Shown: piece after piece, positions 42,554-51,015 of the stretch
Position numbering within the stretch: position 1 is the stretch's first letter
Layout of the letters: every line of letters begins with the position of its first letter
NCBI GenBank assembly: GCA_001709035.1
Contig: LVKA01000011.1
Span: 1 to 64,000, forward strand
Direction: 5' to 3'
Source: Candidatus Thiodiazotropha endoloripes
GTDB taxonomy: Bacteria; Pseudomonadota; Gammaproteobacteria; Chromatiales; Chromatiaceae
DNA: 64,000 bases
Program-made: the position numbers and the translations under genes
Notes under the pieces: generated by a model
Told to the model about the DNA's origin: nothing
Seen by the model: the letters and a program-made list of their open reading frames with translations, nothing else
Databases searched by the model: none

Positions 42554-45005
42554 ATTTGCCTGGTTTGCTGTATTGATTGCTTATGGTTGGCATGAGCCTC
42601 AGGTTGTCAGGCTTTATCAGTGCTTGAAGGTCATGGGCAGACATGGGACGGTGATAATAGTAGCCCTGAATGGTGTTGCAGCCGTTTGCTTGTAGCCAAT
42701 CGACCTGCTCTTTTTTCTCCACACCTTCACCGACGGTTTTCAAGTCCAGGTTTTTGGCGAGGGAGATGATCGAGTTCACGACAGCAATGGTTCTGCGGTC
42801 ATAAGGGAGTTTATTGATGAATGTTTTGTCGATCTTGATGGTATCGATGGGTAGCTCACTAATATAGCTGAGAGAGGAAAACCCGGTGCCAAAGTCGTCG
42901 ATCGCAATTGCGAAACCAGCGCGTTTGAGTGCATTCAGAATCGGTAGATTACTGCCATCTTTACTGACCAGAACGTGCTCGGTGAATTCCAGTTGTATGC
43001 GGTAGGGGTCTATGTCGTATTCGACAAGCGTTTTCTCAAGTCGGTTGATGAATGTTTTGTCTGCAAGTTCATTGCCAGAGACATTGATCGATACGTTGAT
43101 GCCGTTGTTCCAAGTTTTTATTTGACGACAGACTTCGGTAAATACCCAGTTGCCAACTTCAGAGATTAAGCCGGATTGCTCGGCAATGGGGATGAAGCGT
43201 CCTGGTGGAATCAGGCCACGTTGTGGGTGATTCCAGCGAAGTAAAGCTTCGCAATTGGTGATGCGGTTGGTTTCAATATCGATGAACGGCTGATAGACAA
43301 TCTCTAGATTGGAGTCAATGATGGCGCTGCGTAGTGCGCTTTCAAGTTCAAGGTAGTACTTCATGTCCCGATGCATATCGGAAGTGAAAAAGCGGTAGCT
43401 GTTTTTACCGCTATGCTTTGCGGCATACATCGCCGTATCGGCGTTTTTAATCAACTCCATCTCATCATTGCCATGTTGCGGAAACTGCACTATGCCGATA
43501 CTTGTGGTGATTCTCAACTCTCTCTTGTTGCAGAGTATGGGGGTTGAGAAGCTGGCGAGGATGGAGTCTGCAATGGTTGCAAGCTTTTCTGTTTCGGTTA
43601 CATTCTTGAGGATGACCGTGAATTCATCGCCACCAAGCCTGCAAACTATATCATCGGATCGAAGTGAATCCTGCAGTTTCCAGGCGGCTTCATTGAGTAC
43701 GTGATCTCCCACCTCATGGCCGAGTGAATCATTAATCAGTTTGAAATTATCGAGATCAAGAAAGAATACAGCGAGTGAAGTATCGGAAAGGGTTGCATCC
43801 TTGACATTGGCTGTCAGTGCATCCATGAAATAGCGTCTGTTCGGCAGTTTTGTCAGTTTGTCGATATAAGCAAGGGTTTCAAGTTCCTGCTCGAGTTGTT
43901 TGCGTTGAGTGATGTCGCTCAAGACAACAAAAAAACTACTCTCCTCTTGGTTTGCACTATCGAACCGTTCAATGCGTAATGTCAGATGAGTTGGTGGATT
44001 GCTCAACTTAGAGATGGTGATGTCGGTAGACCAGTTGAGTTGCTTGACATGCTCAAACCCTAACGCAATTTCATGTTGTTTGCGTTTATCGATATCCAGG
44101 TTCTGAAACAGTTCCTGCAGTGTCATACCTTGATAGTTGTCGATATTCTGTCCAGTAATATTGGCAAAGGCGTTATTGATAAAAGAAATTTGGTGTGATT
44201 TGTCAAATATAGCAATGGCGTCATCGGTATCTTCAACCAGTCTTGCCAATTGTTCGACACGATTGGTTTTTGTCTCCAGGTTGAACGCCATATTGTTCAG
44301 GGTAGTTGCAAGCAGGCTTATTTCGCCAATCGCTTCAGTGGGGGCGCGTGCGGATAGATCGCCATTGGAGAGTAAGCTCGCGGTCTGGCGTAATTTTGAC
44401 AGTTGGGATGAGAGTTTGATTGAAACGCCATGTAGGATTAGAAGTGATATGGCCAGTAGTACAAAACTATATAGAATGACATTGCGAAAATAGCTCAGCA
44501 TCAGTGAATTATATTCGCTGTCGGAAATGCCGATTTCGATATCTCCCCACAAGAGTCCTGAAATCACTAAAGGTTTGTTGAATAAAAAGGCATCCCTGAT
44601 CCCGGTTTCAGGTATTTCGGTATAGTGTTTTAGACTATAAGGTTGCTCGCTTGGCCGTTTTACTTGGGTTTGGTCTTTTCCAACTGTCTCAACCCCCCAA
44701 CCTGACTGGCTGATATTGAGCCTCATGCCGTCGCTTGATATGAAGTTGACAAAAGTGACTTCAGGGGTCTCTTTCAAGACCTTTTTCGTGTAGTTGATAA
44801 CAAAGCTGTAGTCCGCTGTGTAGAGTGCTTCGCCGCAAGCGGCAATGGTTGTGTTGGTAAATGTGCTGCCCTGGGCAGCGAGCATACGTGACAGTTTATC
44901 ATTGTAAACGGGTATCAGAGAAAAGGAGAATGCCAGACTGATACACAAAAGAATGATCGCCATACGTATGTAGAGATGCCTGAAAATCGTAGTTCTGATT
45001 TTCAC
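42552..45005 (-). CDS. membrane HAMP-PAS-GGDEF-EAL protein (817 aa)
   Basis: Cyclic di-GMP turnover protein. TM1 (about 14-32), periplasmic domain to about 170, TM2, HAMP (about 195-245), PAS (about 255-370), GGDEF (about 380-545), EAL (about 555-805). The cyclase site GGDEF has an RxxD inhibitory site (RSDD) five residues before it. The phosphodiesterase site keeps EALLRW, NVSGNEL, DDFGTG and IKIDKTF, so both activities look intact. The start overlaps the stop of the upstream binding-protein gene by 4 bp, indicating a paired sensor. Confidence 0.92.
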   Translation of the reverse strand: MKIRTTIFRHLYIRMAIILLCISLAFSFSLIPVYNDKLSRMLAAQGSTFTNTTIAACGEALYTADYSFVINYTKKVLKETPEVTFVNFISSDGMRLNISQSGWGVETVGKDQTQVKRPSEQPYSLKHYTEIPETGIRDAFLFNKPLVISGLLWGDIEIGISDSEYNSLMLSYFRNVILYSFVLLAISLLILHGVSIKLSSQLSKLRQTASLLSNGDLSARAPTEAIGEISLLATTLNNMAFNLETKTNRVEQLARLVEDTDDAIAIFDKSHQISFINNAFANITGQNIDNYQGMTLQELFQNLDIDKRKQHEIALGFEHVKQLNWSTDITISKLSNPPTHLTLRIERFDSANQEESSFFVVLSDITQRKQLEQELETLAYIDKLTKLPNRRYFMDALTANVKDATLSDTSLAVFFLDLDNFKLINDSLGHEVGDHVLNEAAWKLQDSLRSDDIVCRLGGDEFTVILKNVTETEKLATIADSILASFSTPILCNKRELRITTSIGIVQFPQHGNDEMELIKNADTAMYAAKHSGKNSYRFFTSDMHRDMKYYLELESALRSAIIDSNLEIVYQPFIDIETNRITNCEALLRWNHPQRGLIPPGRFIPIAEQSGLISEVGNWVFTEVCRQIKTWNNGINVSINVSGNELADKTFINRLEKTLVEYDIDPYRIQLEFTEHVLVSKDGSNLPILNALKRAGFAIAIDDFGTGFSSLSYISELPIDTIKIDKTFINKLPYDRRTIAVVNSIISLAKNLDLKTVGEGVEKKEQVDWLQANGCNTIQGYYYHRPMSAHDLQALIKPDNLRLMPTISNQYSKPGK

Positions 45006-45886
45006 TGGGAAAGCCCGTTTAGTTTGTTATAACGATTTTGTAGTGATTTAACCTCCTTGAAACTCTCTTCCGTAACCCTGTGTATGCATTCGATTCCAAA
45101 AGTCTCGAATACATTTATCAGTCTTTTGCTTGGTTGATCTGTCAGAATGTGGGGTTCAAAATTATCAATTCGATGTTGTGGAAAATCGTGCCGCAAACCT
45201 ACAGCCTGGTGAATCATGGGTTCTGAAGAGACCAGTACTTCAATTTTGTTCTTGATTTGAGGATTCAGTGTCTGACTGGTTTCAAAGGTAAACTTTGGCA
45301 CAACCGCAGCATCCACCTTGCCAAAGTAGAGATCGATAATTGATGTGTTGGCACCCTTGACGATATGGATGTCTTTGAAAAATTGATCGCTTACCGGAAG
45401 TTGTTGCTGCAACAGTTCCACATCAAGAAACAGCTTTCCTACCTGGTGGCTTGCACCCATACTGAGGGTTTTCTCTTTCAGTTGTCTGAGACTGGTAAGG
45501 TTGTCGTCATGGCGTACCAATAGCAGGTAGTTTTGTTTGAGCTTGTCACCAAACTGAACTGAATATCGTGCACTATCGTGTATCAACGAATCCAACTCGA
45601 TGAAGTGTAGAGAGCCGGTGAGAATTCCTTGTAACTCTCCTCGTCTGAATCTGTCGAACAGTAGATTTTGATCCTTATAGATTTTCAGTGAGAAGCTTTC
45701 ATTTGCTTCAGCAAGCAGCTCGTTGAAGATTACCTGGAATGCAATCTCCGCATCGGTTATTGAGCGATCGTTCAGCGCACCAATAGTGCCGCCAAGCTTT
45801 ATTGGCGAAGGCTTATCGGTCGCTCTTAAGTCGGGCGATGCGGTCAGTAAGCAGGTCAGTAAAATAATAAGTAGTAGGTTAATCAA
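45002..45886 (-). CDS. PhnD-like periplasmic binding protein (294 aa)
   Basis: Periplasmic solute-binding protein of the phosphate/phosphonate (PhnD) type: signal-like INLLLIILLTCLLTAS, then KLGGTIGALNDRS, LFDRFRRGELQGILTG and GKVDAAVVPKF patterns. The TTG start at 45886 is chosen because AAGGAG lies 7 nt before it; a longer frame would run into the preceding gene. No permease or ATPase is adjacent. The 4-bp overlap with the GGDEF-EAL gene suggests it presents its ligand to that receptor rather than to a transporter. Confidence 0.82.
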   Translation of the reverse strand: MINLLLIILLTCLLTASPDLRATDKPSPIKLGGTIGALNDRSITDAEIAFQVIFNELLAEANESFSLKIYKDQNLLFDRFRRGELQGILTGSLHFIELDSLIHDSARYSVQFGDKLKQNYLLLVRHDDNLTSLRQLKEKTLSMGASHQVGKLFLDVELLQQQLPVSDQFFKDIHIVKGANTSIIDLYFGKVDAAVVPKFTFETSQTLNPQIKNKIEVLVSSEPMIHQAVGLRHDFPQHRIDNFEPHILTDQPSKRLINVFETFGIECIHRVTEESFKEVKSLQNRYNKLNGLSQ

Positions 45887-46196
45887 CAACCCACTCCTTA
45901 TTTGTGGCTGGTGGCACCATGTCTGGCGTGATTTTGAAACTCTGATCCGGAAATTCGATGGTGGTTTGCTGATCCCGATGCTGAAAACCAAGATTGTGAT
46001 TCACGCCCGGCCAATAACTCGATGCCGTCTCTGCAATCGGGATCAGGGTGTAAGCATCCACTGGTGAATTGCCGTGAGCGGGCAGTAGCCGGAAGATCGG
46101 ACGAGTGAGGGTCAGTCCGTTGAGCAGAGATGGAACTCGAGAGAAGCCGTTTGGCACTCTATCCAGGAAGAATCGAACCAGCATCATTATTCCCAT
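45879..46196 (-). CDS. hypothetical protein upstream of the sensor pair (105 aa)
   Basis: Open frame ending in the region that carries the ribosome site and start of the PhnD-like gene (8-bp overlap), an arrangement typical of translational coupling. There is no signal peptide and no family I recognise; the C-terminal half (TTIEFPDQSFKITPDMVPP) looks protein-like. No clear ribosome site precedes its ATG, so the start or even coding status is uncertain. Confidence 0.45.
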   Translation of the reverse strand: MGIMMLVRFFLDRVPNGFSRVPSLLNGLTLTRPIFRLLPAHGNSPVDAYTLIPIAETASSYWPGVNHNLGFQHRDQQTTIEFPDQSFKITPDMVPPATNKEWVVD

Positions 46197-46587
46197 GCGC
46201 GAGGCTTGTTTTTTAGCTTAATTATAGCCTGTTCAATTAATCCTCCATAACTATCGCATTGCCGTACGCAATCTGTGTTCCAACAACCGCTATAAAAGTA
46301 ACAGCATACTGACTGTTTGATGGAAATCTCAAATCGAATCATTCATGGGTTGCCCGGGATTTGCCCTATGAAGTCACTCGGTTTGGTGGGGTTTTATGGA
46401 AAGCTATTGATGGAAACTATCGTGCTAATTGGGGCTGTTGATTGTATCAATGAGCAACCAATGGCTATGCTAGATAAAGTAGAGCGTTGCTGCAAACTAA
46501 CTACTGCATGTCATGGTCTATAGTGTGGATCTTAGATTTCCGCTTGGGAGTCCATTTTGTATTTGAGGATTGGTCTTGGATGAGTCT
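46197..46587. other. intergenic region between divergent genes
   Basis: AT-rich, with no convincing gene. A 68-codon frame at 46317-46523 has no ribosome site and no protein-like features. Promoters for the leftward sensor operon and the rightward DUF454 gene should lie here. Confidence 0.35.
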
Positions 46588-47013
46588 ATGAGTGAAGTCA
46601 AACAGGCTGACAACAGCAGACAGGCTATGCATCCAGTGTCGAGAGCTTGGATGCAGATAGCCGGCTGGGGTCTGTTCATACTCGGTGCTGTCGGTATTGT
46701 GCTTCCCCTGTTACCTACCACCATATTCTGGATCGGTGCGGTCTGGTGCTGGTCGAGAAGTGCGCCGCATCTGACAAAGCGCATTTTGGCGCACCCACGG
46801 TTTGGGCAGCCGGTCTATCTCTTTATCACTTATGGACAGATCTCGCGTATGGGCAAATGGATGGCGGTGCTGGGCATGAGCCTCGGTTATGTCATCTTTC
46901 AGTTGGTCGGCGGTCCGGGTTGGCAGCTCTCACTGGCGGTGCTACTGCTTCTGACCCTGGTTGCAATCTGGCTCTGGCAGCGCCCGGAGCCGACCCTTTC
47001 CCGTCAAGGTTAA
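46588..47013 (+). CDS. DUF454 (YbaN-like) inner-membrane protein (141 aa)
   Basis: Small membrane protein with about three to four TM helices and the family signature GIVLPLLPTTIFWIGAVWCW followed by SAPHLTKRIL. Function unknown. ATG at 46588 is preferred; a TTG six codons upstream is possible. Convergent with the peroxidase gene downstream. Confidence 0.87.
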   Translation: MSEVKQADNSRQAMHPVSRAWMQIAGWGLFILGAVGIVLPLLPTTIFWIGAVWCWSRSAPHLTKRILAHPRFGQPVYLFITYGQISRMGKWMAVLGMSLGYVIFQLVGGPGWQLSLAVLLLLTLVAIWLWQRPEPTLSRQG

Positions 47014-47034
47014 ACCTGAACCCACGGATTCAGG

Positions 47035-48204
47035 TTAAAAATAGCCATCCGTCAGGGTGAGCATGAAATTGACCAGATCCGCTCGCTCCTGATCGCTGAG
47101 ATTCAAGCCTTCGAAGGTTCCTGCATTCATCTCTGCAGCGATATTCGGATCATTCACTTCCGGGGTGATGAACAGATTGGCCACTTGAATATCGTAGTGC
47201 AGGACTACCTCTTCCAGTGTCTCATAGACCCCATTGTGCATATAGGGGGCGGTTAACTCGACATTGCGCAGTGTCGGGACTCTGAATTTACCCCGCTCCG
47301 CCGCCTCGTCACCGCTCTCAATGGCGCTGCTGGCGCCCAAACCTTCATCGACAAAACTGTTGTCTGCAATGTTGGCGGGATTTTGCGGATTACTTGGTGT
47401 GCCAATGTTGTAGTAGCGGAAATTGGTGAACAGGGACTCCTCGGAGGTTGTCCCCAGGGGGTGGCAGTTGGCGCATTTGGATTTCGTGGCATCCTGGAAC
47501 AGCTCGAAGCCACGCTGTTCCGATGCAGTGAAGCTGTAGTCCCCGTTCAGAAAGGCATCGAATTTCGAACTGAAGGGATTGACCTCGTCGGATGACTCAA
47601 AAGCCGCGATCGCTGTGGCGATATTATGGTAGGCGGTGTCGGTATCGTTGAAGGCGTCTTCACCGAAGAGTGCGGTGAACTCATGGGCATAGTCGGAATT
47701 CTGTACCTTGCCGACCACTTCTTCAGCAGAGGCATTATTCATTTCCAGAGGATTCAGGAATGGTCCTTTGGCCTGGGTTACCAGGTCGAGGGCCCGGCCG
47801 TCGAGAAACTGTCCTCCCTCATACTTTGAATCGGTTTCCGGAGTCTGGGCTGCGGCCGCAACGGTAGTGAATGAGGGTGTAAAGGCGGCATAGGCAGCCG
47901 TTGGTGCATTGCGATCTCCAAAGGTCCCGCCCACGGAGCCCTCAGAAACAGGAGCGTTAACGGTCACCCTTGGGTCGGCAAAGCCACTATCCGGATCGTG
48001 ACAACTGGCACAGGCCTGGTTGCTGCCGCTTGAGAGGTTGGTATCAAAGAAGAGCTTTCTGCCCAGCGCCTCCATGGTGACCTGGCTGTTCTGGTCGGTA
48101 TTGCTGTCCGTGTCGGTGCTGTCTCCACCCCCACCTCCACCACCGCCGCAGGCCGTGATTGCCAAAGTCAGACATAGTGCACACAAGCTTTCCCATCTTG
48201 ACAT
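47035..48204 (-). CDS. di-haem cytochrome c peroxidase family lipoprotein (389 aa)
   Basis: Periplasmic MauG/CcpA-family protein. The signal ends in a lipobox-like ITACGGGG, then a Gly/Asp-rich linker. Two c-type haem sites are CASCH (about residue 63) and CANCH (about 245). The conserved FRVPTLRNVELTAPYMHNG segment carries the distal Met/His region. It probably reduces hydrogen peroxide using cytochrome c, though MauG-like oxidations are also possible. Single gene. Confidence 0.9.
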   Translation of the reverse strand: MSRWESLCALCLTLAITACGGGGGGGGDSTDTDSNTDQNSQVTMEALGRKLFFDTNLSSGSNQACASCHDPDSGFADPRVTVNAPVSEGSVGGTFGDRNAPTAAYAAFTPSFTTVAAAAQTPETDSKYEGGQFLDGRALDLVTQAKGPFLNPLEMNNASAEEVVGKVQNSDYAHEFTALFGEDAFNDTDTAYHNIATAIAAFESSDEVNPFSSKFDAFLNGDYSFTASEQRGFELFQDATKSKCANCHPLGTTSEESLFTNFRYYNIGTPSNPQNPANIADNSFVDEGLGASSAIESGDEAAERGKFRVPTLRNVELTAPYMHNGVYETLEEVVLHYDIQVANLFITPEVNDPNIAAEMNAGTFEGLNLSDQERADLVNFMLTLTDGYF

Positions 48205-48374
48205 GGATCCACCTCGAATCGGGATTAATCTCTGGATTACGTGGATAGATGTAATGGGGCTTGAAAGATTAGGATTTGATTTCGATCAAGAGTTGTCGGT
48301 TAAATCGCTTAACCATAACATTATTGTGGGATTGGTCACACTCCATAGTCATTTAGCGATTAAAAAAGTAAGCG

Positions 48375-49319
48375 CTAATCAAAGCCGACCATGGATTCAG
48401 CAGACTTTTCGATCCAGCCATGGATCAATTTTTTAGTCGTCAGACCACGACTGCATTGGCCGTTTTTGTCGACCACAATCACGCCACCTCTGCCCTGGAC
48501 CTTGCGTTTGAAATAGTCGATGCCGGCTGCCGTGGCCTGCACACCATCCAACGTCTTCATCAGCATCAAGTCTGAGATCGTCTTACCAATCAGGGTGCGC
48601 ATGAAATCTTCTCCATAACCGGTTGCCGAAACCGCACAGGTTTCGTTGTCGGCATAGACTCCCGCGCCGACGATCGGTGAGTCACCAACCCGTCCCATGG
48701 ATTTGTTGACCATACCGCCGGTTGATGTGGCGGCAGCCAGATTTCCCGTGAGATCCCTGGCAACTGCTCCAATAGTGCCATATTTCTGCGCCTCGTCCTC
48801 ACTATCCGTTTCATCGTGATCGAGCACGATTTTATCGTTCAGTCGTGCCTGCTCGAGCTGTGCAATTCGCTCCGGTGTGTAGAAATAGTTGTCTGGGGTC
48901 TGTTCGATGCCGCATTGATCAGCAAAACGCAGGGCGCCCTCTGCAATCAACATCACATGCTCACTTTTTGACATCACTTGATGGGCGAGTTGAATCGGAT
49001 TGGCGATATTTTGCACGGCAGCCACTGCACCGGCAGAGAGGTCACGGCCATCCATGATCGCTGCGTCCATCTCGACCTTGCCGAGTTCATTCAGTACCGA
49101 TCCTCGACCGGCGTTGAAGAGCGGATCATCTTCCAGTAGCGTTGCGCAGGTCGCAACGGTTTGCAGAGCCGAGCCACCCGATTCAAGTACTTCCCGTCCA
49201 TGTTCAAGAATGCGGTGAATACTCTGACGGTATCGGCTTGCGGTCTTAGGGTCCTTGAGACTCTCCAGCATTCCCGCGCCGCCATGTATCATTAACGAAT
49301 AGTGACCATTCTCGGCCAT
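48375..49319 (-). CDS. iaaA: isoaspartyl peptidase/L-asparaginase (314 aa)
   Basis: Ntn-hydrolase that self-cleaves to expose a catalytic Thr, then hydrolyses isoaspartyl dipeptides and asparagine. The start has HGGAG. The nucleophile is T182 in KYGTIGAVARD. The substrate region SMGRVGDSPIVGAGVYAD and the family's ATGYGEDFMR are present. The linker before Thr182 is acidic (DHDETDSEDEAQ), as usual for the processed loop. It appears complete. Confidence 0.92.
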   Translation of the reverse strand: MAENGHYSLMIHGGAGMLESLKDPKTASRYRQSIHRILEHGREVLESGGSALQTVATCATLLEDDPLFNAGRGSVLNELGKVEMDAAIMDGRDLSAGAVAAVQNIANPIQLAHQVMSKSEHVMLIAEGALRFADQCGIEQTPDNYFYTPERIAQLEQARLNDKIVLDHDETDSEDEAQKYGTIGAVARDLTGNLAAATSTGGMVNKSMGRVGDSPIVGAGVYADNETCAVSATGYGEDFMRTLIGKTISDLMLMKTLDGVQATAAGIDYFKRKVQGRGGVIVVDKNGQCSRGLTTKKLIHGWIEKSAESMVGFD

Positions 49320-49507
49320 TTATTACCCCTGGTTGGATCGGTTGTTTAATCATATAGGCTATTTCAGAGACCGAGATCCGAGGTTTTTACAAAGGTTATT
49401 GGCTCGGTTGGAAATCTGTAGGTCCGGATCGGGGAGGGGCTGAATGGGTTTTACAGACTTTGTGCTGTCGTCTGTAAATGGACCTTACCGGTTGCTGGCT
49501 GGGACAA

Positions 49508-49711
49508 TCAACAGTGCGGTGGTGGTGGCTCGGCTTCTGAAGATTGTAGTGGTGATGGCTCCAATGCCTTCAGTTTCTCTTTGAGCGCTTCAATTGCCGC
49601 TGTCAGGCGGTCAATTTTTTCCTGCTGAAGCGCTACGGTTTCACTCAGGGAGTGGATTGCCTCGTCCTGAAAGGCAATTCGACTCTCCAGTTCAACAATC
49701 TGTTCATCCAT
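49508..49711 (-). CDS. slyX: SlyX-family protein (67 aa)
   Basis: Short coiled-coil protein with the SlyX pattern IVELESRIAFQDEAIHSLSE followed by TVALQQEKIDRL and a Pro-rich tail ending PPPPHC. Function unknown. It lies 14 nt after the ArsR-type gene and may be the last gene of that operon. Confidence 0.88.
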   Translation of the reverse strand: MDEQIVELESRIAFQDEAIHSLSETVALQQEKIDRLTAAIEALKEKLKALEPSPLQSSEAEPPPPHC

Positions 49712-49725
49712 TTCAGTTCAGCCCG

Positions 49726-50061
49726 CTATCTTGGGTAGCGGTCATCAAGATTTGCCGGACACAGCACATTACGCATGATACCGATTAGCTCAAGCAGTTG
49801 GTGATTGCGGATCCGGTAGTAGATCCGGTTCGCCTCCTTGCGGGAGACGACGATATTCTTGTTGCGCAACTGCTCCAGGTGTTGGGATATATTGCTCTGA
49901 GAGGTGCCGGTGCGTTCCACAATCTCTCCGACTGAGAGTTCGTTTTCCCCAAGTGAGCAGAGTATTTTCCATCTTAACGGATGCGCCATGGCCTTGAGCG
50001 CATTGGCTGTCAGCGAAGTGTCTTCCTGTTCAGCAGGGCGAGGATCAAGCGGCTCGTTCAT
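49726..50061 (-). CDS. ArsR-family regulator with SqrR/BigR-like Cys pair (111 aa)
   Basis: Winged-helix DNA-binding protein: ALKAMAHPLRWKILCSL, ELSVGEIVERTGTSQSNISQ and HLEQLRNKNIVVSRKEANRI. The arsenic/cadmium-type CxC motif is absent. Cys35 and Cys101 sit 66 residues apart, the spacing of the persulfide-sensing Cys pair in SqrR and BigR. A role in sensing reactive sulfur is therefore plausible but unproven. It is two nucleotides downstream of the response-regulator gene, so it is co-transcribed with a two-component system. Confidence 0.88.
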   Translation of the reverse strand: MNEPLDPRPAEQEDTSLTANALKAMAHPLRWKILCSLGENELSVGEIVERTGTSQSNISQHLEQLRNKNIVVSRKEANRIYYRIRNHQLLELIGIMRNVLCPANLDDRYPR

Positions 50062-50063
50062 TT

Positions 50064-50942
50064 TTACACTCCTTGGGAAGCGGAACTGGTTATATCATTT
50101 TCACGCACATAACCGGTCATGTCTTTGGCAATACATATTATATGCTGGATTTCGTCGTTGCTGTCTTTGACCGCCGTACGGGAAAACAGAATCGGTACGC
50201 GTCGTTCGTCCTTGGCGATGAATCTGGCCTCGATACGGCTTAATGCACCGGTGCGGATCAGGGCTTCAAGCCAAGTGCCGAAAAAAGCCCCGGCCTGCTC
50301 CTCTTCCTCCTCTTCGAAGACGTCACCAATCGAGAGTTGCAAAAGATCAGCCTCATTGTAATCGAGCATCCTGCAGGCGGCCGGATTGGCTGATTCGATC
50401 TCGCCTTGTGGATTGAGTACCAGCAGGGCCTCACCCATGTGGGTGATGATGTTCTCCAGGTGCTGTTTGGCAGAGGCGAGTTCCTCCGTTCGTTCAGCGA
50501 CTTTCTGCTCGAGAATCTTGTTCAGCTCCCGCTCTTTTTCAATCAGTCGAAAGTAGGTACTGATCTTGTTAAGAAGCTGATTGTCATCGATCGGTTTGAG
50601 CAGATAATCGACACCGCCGACTTCATAGCCTTTTTGCTGAAACTCTTCTGTTTTGAATGCAGCGGTAAGAAAGATGATGGGAATATGCTTGGTCTTCTGG
50701 CGGATTTTCAGCATCGATGCGGTTTGAAAGCCGTCCATCTCAGGCATCTGTACATCGAGTATGATGAGATCGATTGCTGGATCCTTGATCGCAATATCGA
50801 GCGCCTGCTGACCGGAGATGGCCTCCAGTATCTCCACATCCATGTAACGCTGCACCAGGGTGCGAAGCGTAAACAGGTTATGTTCGTGGTCATCCACGAT
50901 GAGCAGTTTGAAACCTGAGTATCTTTTCATACTGAACAACAA
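50064..50942 (-). CDS. response regulator with PAS output domain (292 aa)
   Basis: N-terminal receiver domain (about 12-130) with phosphoacceptor Asp in LIILDVQMPEMDG and conserved Lys in YLLKPID. A coiled coil (KERELNKILEQKVAERTEEL) and a PAS domain (about 165-285) follow. No DNA-binding, GGDEF or kinase domain is present, so output must go through protein contact or another partner. It sits between the hybrid kinase gene upstream and the ArsR gene downstream. Confidence 0.88.
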   Translation of the reverse strand: MLFSMKRYSGFKLLIVDDHEHNLFTLRTLVQRYMDVEILEAISGQQALDIAIKDPAIDLIILDVQMPEMDGFQTASMLKIRQKTKHIPIIFLTAAFKTEEFQQKGYEVGGVDYLLKPIDDNQLLNKISTYFRLIEKERELNKILEQKVAERTEELASAKQHLENIITHMGEALLVLNPQGEIESANPAACRMLDYNEADLLQLSIGDVFEEEEEEQAGAFFGTWLEALIRTGALSRIEARFIAKDERRVPILFSRTAVKDSNDEIQHIICIAKDMTGYVRENDITSSASQGV

Positions 50943-51015
50943 GTCGCTGTGTTTATATTTGCCATTGCCAGGTCAAGCTTGCCGTGTGGTTGTCTGTTTG
51001 AGATGGCTGCTTGTG

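Noticed and set aside
46317-46523. 68-codon ORF in the gap between divergent genes
   Set aside because: No ribosome site, no protein-like pattern, and an AT-rich promoter-type context.
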